Origin: Sepiola atlantica
Lineage: Eukaryota; Mollusca; Cephalopoda; Sepiida; Sepiolidae
DNA: 64,000 bases
Direction: 5' to 3'
NCBI GenBank assembly: GCA_963556195.1
Contig: OY744517.1
Coordinates: 153,046,382-153,110,381, forward strand
Shown piece after piece: positions 11,025-21,795 of this stretch (its first letter is position 1; every line of letters starts with the position of its first letter). Position numbers and translations under genes: made by a program. The notes beneath the pieces were generated by a model. That model worked only from the letters and a program-made list of their open reading frames with translations. It was not told the origin of the DNA and ran no database searches.

Positions 11025-11082
<58 letters not shown>
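11023..11082. repeat. (TA)n microsatellite
   Basis: An alternating TA run interrupted by TATG. Open frames of Tyr-Ile repeats across it are artefacts. Confidence 0.95.
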
Positions 11083-11084
<2 letters not shown>

Positions 11085-11263
11085 GTAATCCAGGTAAGAT
11101 TTGTATCCACAGGGTAAAAATCTAGAGAATCTTTATAGTGTTTATATAATAATGCTCAATAATAAATAGAACTATTTATTTATGATAAAAAAAAAGTTTA
11201 ATTTATACAAACATAGCATGTGTCAGTATATATAAATAAAACATTTTTATTATCTATATATAC

Positions 11264-12060
11264 TAGCAGGTCTAGCCGGCGTTGCCCGGGACCATAAAAA
11301 AACAAAGTAGAAGAGGTTAAAAAGTGTGTGTAACATCTTTATATTAAAACTCCTATCTCTCTACCTATATCAATCCTTCTATCTTTCTCTCTTCCTCTCC
11401 CCCCCCCCTCTTTCTCCTCCACCCATTCCTCTCTTGTTTTGATGTATTGAAAATAATAATGTAATTCATTCACCTAACCTTTCAGTTTTAAAGTTATTGC
11501 TCCCAGGCAACAGAAATTCTTCCCCAAACCACTTCTCAAAAATACAATGAAATCTATATTTGTTTTAATTTATGCCCGGGCAACACCGAGTTTCTTATCT
11601 GCTCCATCAATCAAGCATATGCCACATTGAAAATGTACTACTGTATTATTGCACACACCTGCTCCATCTAAGATATTGAGCACTAACTCATGAGCAACAC
11701 AGTACCTTTTCTCGTATACAACAGTATAACAAAATACAGTGAAAATCTTTCTCCTAGGTAACACGGCATTTAAGGTCTATGTAGGATTGCTCCATCTAGA
11801 ATATTAATGACTCCCGGGCAACGCCGAGTAAACACACCTGCTCTATTTATGCTATTGAGCACATTGGATTAACTTAGATAACTTACCAATTATAATACTG
11901 TATTATTACTATTACGGCTCCCAGGCAACAAAGAGGTAAAAGACAGATGTTATTTCTGATAAGCAACGCTGTGTTTAAACACATTTGCTCTATCTAGGAT
12001 GTTGAGCATTTTTGGATTACTATATACCACTAAGCTTACATTTATTGCTCCCATTTAGAG
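11264..12060. repeat. CCCGGCGTTGCC-type dispersed repeat, mosaic
   Basis: The block begins after a TA-rich run with ACTAGCAGG-TCTAGCCGGCGTTGCCCGGG and continues with AAAAAGTGTGTGTAACATC and TTTATATTAAAACTCC, shared with 31497-31710. Further in, the motif recurs in variant form (GCCCGGGCAACACCGAG at 11573, CTCCCGGGCAACGCCGAG at 11812, CTCCCAGGCAAC at 11500 and 11921). A second motif, TGCTCCATCTA or TGCTCTATCTA, recurs at 11599, 11661, 11789, 11840 and 11987 at uneven spacing. Class unknown; no protein is seen. Confidence 0.65.
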
Positions 12061-12343
12061 CGCTAATGAAACTATTCAAATAAAATTAAGGATGCCTTTA
12101 GAACACTACTAAAAACCACCCTTTCCGAGTATCTTGAAGCCCTCCCCTTCCCTAGTCTGAAGAGTAGCTTAAGAAACGTTAAATAATTTTGAAAGAAAAT
12201 GCCGAGCGGAAGGAATACATTGAAATTACAGAGTTTTCTTTCCAAATTATGGCTGAAAAACTAAAAAATAGTGGACAGGCACCCGTCTTGCATATTAATA
12301 TAGTTACTCGCTGAACAATAAAGCAATATAATAATAATAAAAA

Positions 12344-12345
<2 letters not shown>
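12061..12345. other. No feature recognised
   Basis: AT-rich sequence without a readable motif. Confidence 0.4.
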
Positions 12346-12349
<4 letters not shown>

Positions 12350-12389
<40 letters not shown>

Positions 12390-12405
12390 AAGAGAGAGAG
12401 AGAGA
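12350..12405. repeat. (TA)n-(GA)n microsatellite
   Basis: A TA run is followed by AGAGAGAGAG. Confidence 0.95.
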
Positions 12406-12724
12406 ACTGGAAAAATAGATAACCTCAGAGTACAGAAAAAAAATCAAAAACACTTGATTGAAAAAAGAGATAAAATATTAGTCAAAGCACTTTATGGAAG
12501 TAAAAAGAATAAAATAATGTGGCTCATCGGAACAATTTACTGCAGTTTCATGGTTTCATCCAATCAGCATAAGTGTAAGAAATAAATTCCTGAACGTTCT
12601 TAAATATTTGAATAGAAATTTTGAAAAGTCTGAATTTGTATTCCAATGTATAAAAACATTGAGAAATATTAAATACACTTCCGATTATTGGATTAAGTAA
12701 AATTTGTCATAGTTCTATTTAAAA

Positions 12725-12795
12725 TATCAAGCTTTGTGTATTCAAGGTCTGCTGTCTTGCTTCGGCTCTGTTCAGAAGTTAACTTTTATATATTA
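12725..12795 (-). repeat. Fragment of the 63600/58690 foldback family
   Basis: On the minus strand it reads GAACAGAGCCGAAGCAAGAC and AGCAGACCTTGAATAC, nearly the same as GGAACAGAGCCGAACCAAGA then CAGCAGATCTTG at 63628 and GGAACCGAAGCAAGACAAAT at 58692. Only this conserved block can be recognised. Confidence 0.6.
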
Positions 12796-12999
12796 CATAT
12801 ATCTTCTAATATATTAAGTCAGTCTCTTCATTTTTGTCATCGATAGCTTTCTTCCTACAAAATCAATATTTGATTTTGGCTAGTCAGTTCTTTTGAAAGA
12901 TCAGCGCAGCATGTTAAGGACAATAAGATTTAATGTTAATAAAAAATAATTTGACTGGGTCGGAATTACTTTCATACAGACACTAAATTGTATTTATCT

Positions 13000-13190
13000 A
13001 CCTCCCACGGTGGTAAGATTTGACACAAGGTCGGGAAAGTGGGATTGAAAAAGTCAGCACCATAGAGGAAGAGCACTCTGGCCTACAAAAAATGCCTGGG
13101 CAGCCCTGTCGGCATTTCTCAGGCGATTAGCAATAAATTAACCCCTTCTCAAAGGGTGAGAAGGCAAAGCCTGAGCGGGAACAATATAAT
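13000..13190 (-). mobile_element. SINE, body and tail of the U2-headed family
   Basis: Read on the minus strand, the segment gives the family body: GGCTTTGCCTTCTCACCC, AATGCCGACAGGGCTGCCCA, GGCATTTTTTGTAGGCCAGA, GTGCTC and the tail CCTTGTGTCAAATCTTACC. It matches 54045-54240 in the same order. The U2 part itself is not visible, so the copy is 5'-truncated. Confidence 0.75.
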
Positions 13191-13299
13191 ATTTTTGAAG
13201 AAAAAAAAAAATAACAGCATAAGTAGACAAAAACGAAAAATAAATAGCAAGTAAAAACAGTATGAGAGCAACGCCGAGTAGGCACAGCTAGTATGTATA

Positions 13300-13382
13300 T
13301 ATATAGATTTATTTATTTATTTATTTATATATGTGTGTGAGTGAGTGAGTGAGTGAGTGAGTGTGAGAGTGAGAGAGAGAGA
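13300..13382. repeat. TA, TTTA, GTGA and GA simple repeats
   Basis: Runs of TATA, then ATTT units, then GTGA units and finally GA. It directly precedes LINE sequence on the plus strand. Confidence 0.9.
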
Positions 13383-13384
13383 CG

Positions 13385-13612
13385 TGGTGGATGTGTAATG
13401 TCAGTCGTAAAGACAGGCTTAGTTCTGATGACCTCAGAGGAAGATGAAATCTGTACAGTATAGGGAGATGTGTCTAGAACAAGAGACTTCGTTGGTTTGG
13501 TTACAGTAGAAGAATGAAGGAGTGCTTGGGTCAGTAGATGTAGAACAGTTGAGGGAGCAGAGACAGCAGAGGTAGAGCAAAGTTTGGTTTGTGGCATATC
13601 AACCATCTATGG
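13385..13612 (+). mobile_element. RTE/CFDP2-like LINE C-terminal fragment
   Basis: Translating with frameshifts gives WMCNVS, KDRLSSDDLRGR, IGRCV and RRMKE, the same series as at 27480-27590 and 52970-53110. It belongs to the end of the ORF2 protein, after the reverse transcriptase domain. It is short and decayed. Confidence 0.65.
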
Positions 13613-13644
13613 GTTATTTATGCCGAGTAAAGGTGTCGAATATT

Positions 13645-13830
13645 CTATAGGTAAGATAATTATTTTATATTGCTAGAAATTGCATTACTCTTAGAAAACA
13701 TTACTCTTTAAAGGAAATTTTAGAGCGAGGGAGCGGTCATTAGTACCAAAAAATAGGAAGGAAATTTTACAGTGAGAGTGTGAACATTAATCTTAGAAAA
13801 CATTACTCTTTAAAAAAATGACTCCTTGGC
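13645..13830. repeat. Imperfect direct duplication
   Basis: TTAGAAAACATTACTCTTTA occurs at 13690 and again at 13793, each followed by A-rich sequence, with GGAAATTTTA twice in between. It looks like a local duplication of about 100 bp. Confidence 0.6.
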
Positions 13831-13989
13831 ATTGGTAATTCTTTGTTCTCAACACGATTAACCCTCAGCCAGTGCCTTCTAGTATCTATTTGGAAAGATA
13901 TTAAAAAGAAAAAGGTTTTGATTTTTTGAAGAATCAGATTGAATAATACGGTTGTGGATGAACTTATAGTTACTAGAGCATGACGTGAG

Positions 13990-14177
13990 CAGCCGATTAA
14001 TCGGATCGAACCTCTCCGATCTCCCGTCTAGCCGAAATAAAGGCTGAAGTGGAAGAATGGCTCAGCCACCAGGCATCACGGTTCGCCATCCTCGCCTTAC
14101 AAGTAGCCGCATTTTCGAGGAGAGGAGGAGTACCCTCTGCATGGGGTTGCATTCGGCGAATTTGTGGCCCAGTCGAC
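13990..14177. other. GC-rich island of unknown origin
   Basis: This stretch is visibly richer in G and C than its neighbours and is open in more than one frame (plus 14049-14243, minus 13997-14179). No product was recognised. It is fused on its right to LINE 3' sequence at 14178, so it could be a diverged segment inside a LINE copy or a captured host fragment. Confidence 0.4.
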
Positions 14178-14322
14178 ATGCCATGGAAAACGTGGGAAGT
14201 GATAGACTTGAGAAAAAGAGTGATAAATAAAGATCTGGCTTGAGATAGTTATTTTGAAAGTCAATTTCTAAAAGCTGTCCATATAAAACGGACGTTAAGC
14301 TCAATATGATTATGATGATTTT
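14178..14322 (+). mobile_element. RTE-like LINE 3' end
   Basis: It reads PWKTWEVIDLRKRVINKDLA, the family ending (compare KTWEEV-NDL--RGINKDLAR), then 3' sequence TCAATTTCTAAAAGCTGTCC, ATATAAAACGGACGTTAAGC and a TATGATTATGATGAT tail. This is the true 3' terminus of the family seen in reverse at 22465 and 61681. Confidence 0.8.
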
Positions 14323-14329
14323 AGTTACC

Positions 14330-14948
14330 ATTTTACTGACATGACAGACAGATTATTTTCTTTGTTGGAAGAAATTAAAAGAAAAAAAAAAAATCTAAAT
14401 CAGAGGAAGTGACAGATTTTTTTTTTTTTTAAATTAAATATCCCAACATTTTTTTTTGCATAGCAAGAACATTTTCTTTCTTTCTTTAAAATACAATCTC
14501 TCCCCCTCAAAAAAACAAAACAAAAAAAAAAACAAAAAAAACTGAACACTTTAATTTGCCTGAAAATAATAGTTTTTAAATGCTTCAATTATTTAGAACA
14601 ATATCCTCAATTTTCTTTCTTGCATTTTAATTTCAATTTATCTGGTAATCAACAGATGTAGAAAATACGAGACGACAGAGTGTCAGATTATCTGCAGTGA
14701 AAAGATTTGAGAAATATTCCAGGCAGCGGCAAAGGTCAAGGAGATTGAAATTTCAGAGATGCATCATGTTTTTGGTCTATAAAGTGTTGTGTCGAATATT
14801 CAGATAGTAAAGAACTATTTCATACACACAGGCACTTCAGAGGAACTGAATGAAGATAACCCTTAAATCATTATTGCCATTTTTATTCTCAGTTTTGAAT
14901 TTCTCAAATAAAGTAAAGTGTTGTCTGCTGTTTTGAACAAAAAAACTT
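14330..14948. other. AT-rich DNA, no gene seen
   Basis: A and T homopolymers are common. Open frames here encode Phe/Lys-rich low-complexity peptides and are not called. Confidence 0.5.
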
Positions 14949-14949
14949 T

Positions 14950-16015
14950 TAGAAATTAAAAAATGAGAACAAAAATGGTAAAACGGAGAAAAGAGAAAAG
15001 AAAAAATAGAGAAAAGAAAAAATAGAGAAAAGAAAAGAAAAAAGAACAAATAGAAAAAAGAAAAAAAAAGAAAAGAAAAAAATAGAAAAAATAGAAGAGG
15101 AAAAAAGAGGAAAAAAGGAGAAGAGGAGAGAGAGGAGAAGAGAGGAGAAGAGGAGAGAGAGGAGAAGAGGAGAGAGAGGAGAAGAGGAGAGAGAGGAGAA
15201 GAGGAGAGAGAGGAGAAGAGGAGAGAGAGGAGAAGAGGAGAGAGAGGAGAAGAGGAGAGAGAGGAGAAGAGGAGAGAGAGGAGAAGAGGAGAGAGAGGAG
15301 AAGAGGAGAGAGAGGAGAAGAGGAGAGAGAGGAGAAGAGGAGAGAGAGGAGAAGAGGAGAGAGAGGAGAAGAGGAGAGAGAGGAGAAGAGGAGAGAGAGG
15401 AGAAGAGGGGAGAGAGGAGAAGAGGAGAGAGAGGAGAAGAGGAGAGAGAGGAGAAGAGGAGAGAGAGGAGAAGAGGAGAGAGAGGAGAAGAGGAGAGAGA
15501 GGAGAAGAGGAGAGAGAGGAGAAGAGGAGAGAGAGGAGAAGAGCAGAGAGAGGAGAAGAGGAGAGAGAGGAGAAGAGGAGAGAGAGGAGAAGAGGAGAGA
15601 GAGGAGAAGAGGAGAAGAGGAGAGAGAGGAGAGAGAGGAGAAGAGGAGAAGAGGAGAGAGAGGAGAGAGAGGAGAAGAGGAGAAGAGGAGAAGAGGAGAG
15701 AGAGGAGAAGAGGAGAGAGAGAGGAGAGAGGAGAAGAGGAGAGAGAGGAGAGAGAGGAGAAGAGGAGAGAGAGGAGAAGAGGAGAAGAGGAGAGAGAGGA
15801 GAAGAGGAGAGAGAGGAGAAGAGGAGAGAGAGGAGAAGAGGAGAGAGAGGAAAAAAAGGAGAGAGGAAAAAAAGGAGAGAGGAAAAAAAGGAGAGAGGAA
15901 AAAAAGGAGAGAGGAAAGGAAAAAAGCAAAAAAAGCAAAAATGGAAAAAAAGAAAAACGAAAAAGAAAAAAAAAAGGAAAAAAAGAAAAACGAAAAAGAA
16001 AGAATATAAGAAAAA
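14950..16015. repeat. GA-rich satellite with 17-bp period
   Basis: A core from about 15120 to 15850 repeats GAAGAGGAGAGAGAGGA (17 bp) dozens of times, with local switches to shorter GAGAAGAG and GAGAGAG units after 15600. It is flanked by A-rich GAAAAG sequence. The plus strand is purine-only at 15093-15543 and again at 15545-15926, with a single C between. The minus-strand open frames of more than 350 codons (Ser/Leu/Pro/Phe only) are composition artefacts, not a gene. Confidence 0.95.
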
Positions 16016-16019
16016 AGCA

Positions 16020-16575
16020 AGGATCCACTTGAATCTGTGCTGATTATCCTTCAGTAGAGATTAAAATGCTATCAAAATGTTAACTATAAATTAGTAGATA
16101 CTACAGTCAACACAGTGGTCGAGTGTCAAAGAGGATGTAAAATACTTAACACAAATAAACTCACCCCCAGCACAACCCCATGAGTGTCAATTTCTGAAAT
16201 GCGTCATTGTTAACCATTACATAAATCTGTTATTTTTGTGTCTTTGTCATTCTCACAGAGACCTGAAAAATAGCCAAGCAGCAAGGCACTGTCAGTCTTA
16301 ACGGTTAAGTTTATGGCATATCAACCCTCTTGGTGTTAAATACTACCAGAACACCAGACCTATTCTGAACGATTTAGTAATTATGCTGGTCTGTTCTATA
16401 GCATATTGACTCTTTTTAGATTTAACGGCGAAACTAGCAATTTTAATCAGAAGCTGCTTTTTACCCAATGGTATAACAGCATAAACGAACTCGATTTGAA
16501 ATGTGTAATCCATTATACCATCTGTACTACCTAGTTTTTAGAAGTAGAGATTCTTACCCTTCATGTAGAGGGCTA
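16020..16575. other. No feature recognised
   Basis: Moderately complex AT-rich DNA without a readable motif. The stretch 16310-16560 may belong to the 3' side of the next LINE copy but could not be aligned. Confidence 0.4.
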
Positions 16576-16579
16576 GAAA

Positions 16580-16880
16580 TTAGAATAACGAAGAATATCA
16601 TAAGAGGATCAAAAATGATGAATGGAATAAACAGAATTTGATTTCTTATGAAGACGGTTTATCACAAGTATTTGTTGACATTGGATTTAAGGATAGCCTT
16701 GTTATAGCATGTACGGAAGCAGTCACGTGGTAATGTTTTCTACAGATGGGAAATTCTTAGAAAGTAACTGTTCATGGAAATTCTGTTTGATGTTAGGCAC
16801 ATGGAAGAAGAAAGAAAAGTTCTTTGCTGTTGTGGTAGAAAAGGAGTTTTTGATGTAATGGTCTTACGGGGAGTAACCAG
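16580..16880 (-). mobile_element. Jockey/CR1-like LINE 3' end (copy J2)
   Basis: On the minus strand the order is TCCTTTTCTACCACAACAGC, TTCTTCTTCCATGTGCCTAA, CATCAAACAGAATTTCCATG and then the untranslated region with TTCATTCATCATTTTTGATC and CTCTTATG. This is the same order as J1 (8365-8600). The minus-strand open frame 16793-17032 crosses the coding relic and is not intact. Confidence 0.75.
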
Positions 16881-16927
16881 ACATTGGAGCTCAGTTGAGC
16901 ATCATGAAGACCTAGCATTCCACAATT

Positions 16928-17060
16928 CATTTGCCTTTCGGCTGGGAGCAAGGTGTAGTAACTGTTCTGGTGTTGCACTTCATCTTTCTTGTCCTCGCTA
17001 AGTGAGGGAGGGGTCCTTCTAGACCGAGGCATTTTTTACCAACACAGCATTTCACATTCT
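16928..17060 (+). mobile_element. U2-headed SINE, subfamily 2 (short)
   Basis: The head reads TTGCCTTTCGGCTGGGAGCA then AGGTGTAGTAACTGTTCTGG, recognisably the 5' part of U2 snRNA with changes. It continues into CACTTCATC, TTGTCCTCGCTAAGTGAGGG and CTAGACCGAGGCATTTTT, which match 49385-49440 and 55290-55350. It is inserted beside the J2 LINE fragment. Confidence 0.65.
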
Positions 17061-17083
17061 AAAAATAGGGTCAAGCCCTATTG

Positions 17084-17105
17084 CCCCCCCCCCCCCCCCC
17101 CCCCC
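17084..17105. repeat. C homopolymer of 22
   Basis: An uninterrupted run of C in an otherwise AT-rich region; see the finding on G/C tracts. Confidence 0.95.
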
Positions 17106-17109
17106 GCAA

Positions 17110-18685
17110 ACAACAAACCCGAAGGGTTTTGGGTTGTCTGCTTTACAACATATCAATCCCTATTTGTCAGTTATTCAATGCTGACATGATACCCACTGGG
17201 AACGATTCATTGAAAGACTCATTTATTGCTGAAAGTAACGAGGTTCACACCTCTCCCGATAGTGTGTAGCCATAAATGAGGCAGGATTTGAATTCTATTT
17301 CATGATCCAAGAGTATATGTTGAGACATTACGACACTCACAAATCCTAAAGAAAAAGCCGAAGGTCTAATATAAGTCAATAAAAAAATAAATAATTAAAA
17401 GAAAAATGTCAGAATCGTGTATGCTCTCCTTTGCTTTTAATGACAGATGCAGAAGAGCATGCTAAAATGATTTGGCTGTCGCAAAAGTCAGATCTCCTTG
17501 ATTCATACCCGTTGGTGTTCATCTTAAAATCCTCAATTTTCATCCCTCCTAATTTGAACAACCCTAAGGTGGTTGAAAGGGGTTTTAGAGGAATAGTAAC
17601 TTTCCGAGACGTCTTTATTTTTTATATTGGTTTGAAAAACTTTTATCAATCAAGTGAAAAACGTTTCATAGGAATAATTAGTATAAATGATTTTTGGAAA
17701 AAAAAAAAAATATTTGTATAACAAAAATAAATGACGTTGCTAATGTTCAACAAATGGCATAAAATTTTACATGTATAACAAAACACCATTATATGCATTT
17801 AAATAATCATAATACACTAGAGAATCATAAAATAATTTTTACTTACCATTATAATAACCAGATTTAAAAATTTAGGCTCTTGAATTAGGCAGATGACACA
17901 CCGATGACACTCAAAGATACCGATTACCTATCTAGCGGGTGTGCTGATGCAACATCATACTAATACCTACCCACACTTGCCAACAGGCACATTGCAGAGG
18001 TGAAACAAGTTTGTTTGACACATTTTTGTTGAACATTATATTAAATAGGTATTTTGTTGGAATGTGTCATATTTGAAACAAAAAACATTTAAGGGTTAAT
18101 ATGCATCTGCATAGACAAAATACCTCGGATCTAGCAGAGTACACCTTGAACTATAATCCCTTTTATTCTTTACGGGTAGTTGTAATTCCTGTGGCGACCA
18201 GCGACCATTAACAAATTGAGAAAACACTGGAGTTCGTGGAAGATCATTTTTGACAATGGATTTGCACTGCTCCAGTGAGAGCGCTAAAGTGTATAGGTTT
18301 GGCGAACCGTATACTTATACTGCCCTAAAGATAACTCAAAATATTCCAGACTTATAGAAAAGTATGCTGGAATGAACGAAAATGCAGATTATGGTTGCTT
18401 TCAGACAAATCAGAAAGCATCAATTTCCCAAACTTAGAAACCTTTCCAAGTTATCTTCAATAACTTGAAACAATTGTATAGTTTGAAGAAAGCTTCATTG
18501 CCAATTCTTCAACTGATAGTGTAGAGTGTTTGTGATGTCAGAAGGTACTCTTCATCAAACTATACCGGGTGTCTTGATCGGTCCTCATCTTCAAGGGTTA
18601 CATTTTATTAATTTTATAAACCAATATTTCAAGTATCCTTGGTCACTTATTACATTTCAGAGAATTAAAATCTGGACAGAACTTG
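17110..18685. other. No clear gene; possible tRNA-like relic
   Basis: At 17275-17300, on the minus strand, AATTCAAATCCTGCC could be a decayed B box. The 96-residue plus-strand frame at 17431-17721 and the one at 18526-18825 show no known motif; the latter runs into a microsatellite. Nothing else is supportable. Confidence 0.35.
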
Positions 18686-18694
18686 TGGGCCGAC

Positions 18695-18825
18695 ATACCT
18701 ATCTATATCTACCTATCTATATCTACCTATCTACACATCTATATATCTACACATCTATATATCTACACATCTATATATCTACACATCTATATATCTACAC
18801 ACCCACCCACACACACACACACTAG
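18695..18825. repeat. CTATATCTAC / CACATCTATATA microsatellite
   Basis: CTATCTATATCTAC units grade into TATCTACACATCTATA units and an AC run. A Tyr/Ile-rich open frame across it is an artefact. Confidence 0.95.
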
Positions 18826-18835
18826 CTGTACCTAA

Positions 18836-19185
18836 CTAATATCGCCCGAAAAATACTAAATTCATTTTAGTTTTGAATTTTTATTTGTACAGTTTTAAAC
18901 TTACTGTAGACAACTATTATATTCAAGTTAAAATGAGTTATCTCCTTGTTGATTTTTATTTTTAGGTGATTATTTAAATGTTTTATTAGCAGTCGTCTGG
19001 GCCAGATTAAATAATTTAAAAATAAATTGCAGGGAAATACATTATTATATAGCCAATAACACTGTACAACAATTAAAAAAAAAAATCAAAATCAGCTAGT
19101 CAGAAGCAAACTTTGATTCATCAGCTTAAATGAGATTTAGGTTTGACTTTCAAAATCCGCCAAAATAACTTTATATGTTAGCTAT
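18836..19185. repeat. Dispersed repeat, uninterrupted copy (A)
   Basis: It starts CTAGCTGTACCTAACTAATA and shares long ordered blocks with 47705-47948 plus 48478-48585: AGTTATCTCCTTGTTGATTT, TTAGCAGTCGTCTGG-CCAGA, AGCTAGTCAGAAG-AAAGTTT and CAGCTTAAATG. Copy B is split by a 529-bp foldback; this copy is not, so it is the empty-site paralogue. Class unknown; no coding capacity is seen. Confidence 0.75.
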
Positions 19186-19189
19186 AATG

Positions 19190-20390
19190 TGCCCCAAAAT
19201 TGAACATGAAATAAATCATCTTGTGATTAGAACACAGAAGAGAGTTTTCTTCCCAAAGTTCATTTCATTTTAGTCTATGTGGATGTCATCTCTGTTATGT
19301 TAGTCACATTGAAGGTGATGAACATTGCCAACATGGATGCTGCAAATGTCATTCATTACCATTTATGATTCGTTCATTAGAATTTGCTGTGAACAGAGAG
19401 GCACAAAGTTGGTGCAGATGCAGATGACAGAAAAGTTTTCTTTGGCGATTAAATATGTAGAGTGTTAGTGTCAAATGAAACAGATCTCTGGTCGATAATT
19501 CAATGGGTACACGCCCTTCCTGCCCACCACTCAGTATCAGATTCAGCAAGATGAACTCTTTCTGCAAAATGACTACACAGCGTTATCCGGGGTGGGGGGG
19601 GGGGGGGGGTGGAGGCATGAATAAGAATATAAAACAGTTAAAACAAAAGAAAAAAAATCAAGACTTCACTCTAACTTTCCTTCAACTGCACAATCTCTAT
19701 CTTTACCTTCGTCTTCACCCTCTCTACCTATGGCAACTGGTTCAATATAATAAAAAATAAAGAAAGACAGAAAGAAAAAAGTTGACTGTTTTTGAAACCA
19801 CTGCCAGTAAGAATGTAAAAAAAAATAAAAAATAAAATTTTTTTTATCCTTCCCCTCCTGTTATCCTGCACAAATTTGGTGATCCCAAAGAAATGATTTT
19901 TATCTTCATTTCTTTTTACCATGCAAGGTTACACCGAATTTTATGTTTGTCAGTGTATCTTGTGTAGTTCCCGACTTTTAACAGGGCACACACACACACA
20001 CATAGAATTATGACTTCCCTTTATATAATAAAGGACTTTTCATTGAGTCATGCGATTGATTAGCGAATCAGTGCATCCCACTCATATCCGCCGACTTGCC
20101 TTCTTGCGACCTCAATTTTTAACTTCTGGGTTAGAGCCCCCCCCACACACACACACACACACAATGCATGCTACGTACATGTAATCTCTTGGGCTGCCAC
20201 ATCCGTCATGCCCGTTTTCTCCGCTACATTCAAGATGTGATTTATAAAACAAACAAAATCTTCAATTACTTTTGAAGAAATCAAAGCTAACTTTCAAGAC
20301 CATGTTGACATCATGTTTGAACGAAAGTTCTGATCGTTTTTCTTCATGTTAGATTCAAAAATGTGTCTTACTACTCCATTATATCTGAAA
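19190..20390. other. No gene seen; G16 and AC runs
   Basis: The only clear features are a G run at 19594-19609 and AC microsatellites near 19987 and 20140. Short open frames are low-complexity. Confidence 0.45.
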
Positions 20391-20397
20391 CTATCTC

Positions 20398-20470
20398 TCC
20401 TTACCCGGCGTTGCCTGGGAGTCTACTTCTATTAAAAACAAGTATTCACCCAGCATTGCCAGTCGGAAAT
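20398..20470. repeat. CCCGGCGTTGCC-type motif copy
   Basis: TTACCCGGCGTTGCCTGGGA followed by GTCTACTTCTATT resembles 51250-51290 (TACCCGGAGTTGCTTGCGAG, then TCTTTACTTTTATT). Only the start of the repeat is recognisable. Confidence 0.55.
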
Positions 20471-20599
20471 AATTTCAAATATAGTTCTGTTTACAATTTT
20501 GGCCTTGAAAGAAAAGTTAACATTTGGAATATGAGATCACATTATAAAACAATAAAAAAAAACTTAGTGTTGTGTTTTCTTTAAAAAACAAAACAAAAA

Positions 20600-21790
20600 A
20601 ATCTACTTGTCGATACTGCATTTTTGTAAAACGTAAATGGTTTAAACAAATCTAAATAAATTTGTTATTTATTTCAAATCTTTAAAATAGCAATAAAAAT
20701 AAATTTAAATGTTGAAACTTTTTTAAATACATTCTTCAGTGATATTCTTTGTTTAATTTTGTTTTTGTTTTATGAAATTAAAAACATCTATTAAAAGTTT
20801 TTTCACATTCAATATTTCAGCTATTTTATGGACCTAACAGATAATTGCCCCTAGTGACCCTTGTACTTAAAAAAAAACAAAACTTTCAATGACATCTTTA
20901 GATTCCTTGAAAAGTTTAACTATCATTGAAACTTATTTGAATGTTCAAACTGTTCAGATATTGATTTCTATAACACCCAAACGTTAACTTTTATATGTAT
21001 AGAAGATTTACATGATTTAAATTGGATTTCTTTGTGTGCAAAAAATATGTTGAGTTATGAATTAAAGGGAGAGGGGATTGCGTACTCAGACAAGAATTGA
21101 ACTCTGAATCGCATCTGAGCAGGCTGGTGTCATATCAATTTGACCACCGCACCAGAGTTATTAATACACTGATTATAAATATCGTTGATTGAGGGAAATC
21201 TGTTATCAAAAATAGAGGGGAAAGGTATTAACAGTGTACCTATCCGGCGCTGCTCATTAGTGTATTTATTTGTAATTTTTGTTTTATTGTGGGGCTGTTT
21301 TTTTGTTCTTTAAACTATGTTACTTTTTCCAAAATATTATATTTTGTTTCAATCAAAGAGAAAAAACTTGATCTAGAGTTATGTTCCTTTTTTTTAAGAG
21401 GGTGTTGGTATGAAAATAATTCCGATTCGATCAAACTATTTTCTGGAGGGAATCAAATCAGATTACATTTTACTGTTCTTAACAACACTCTGCAACGACC
21501 CACAAGAAAAAACTGACAAATTAGAATCAAATATTGATTTTAAAAGAAGAAAGCTATCGATAATAAAGAGACGATAGAAACCGACTTTTCTTTATATAAG
21601 AATAGTTCAAGAGAAATTTACAGTCAATCTTTTTTTGTCTTTAGTACTTAATTGCATAGAAAGGAATAACTTAACTAAAGAAACTGTAATTAACGCAACA
21701 AGTTAAAACTAATTGGTACTCAGTTTTGGGATTTTATTGGGCAAAATTAGACTAATTAAATATTCAAATCTCGGAAAAGTCAGATTATAA
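20600..21790. other. AT-rich DNA with one tRNA-like relic
   Basis: On the minus strand, 21165-21080 reads CTGGTGCGGTGGTCAAATTG and later CAGAGTTCAATTCTTG, which resemble A- and B-box sequences of a tRNA-headed SINE. No other element is recognised. The 75-residue frame at 21289-21516 has no known motif. Confidence 0.4.
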
Positions 21791-21795
21791 AATTT

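Noticed and set aside
14949..16028. Minus-strand frames of 354 and 359 codons, as a Ser/Leu-rich protein
   Set aside because: Two frames are open together across a GA/CT satellite; the products use only four or five residues. Composition artefact.
18526..18825. 99-residue coding frame
   Set aside because: The second half is a translated microsatellite and the first half has no known motif.
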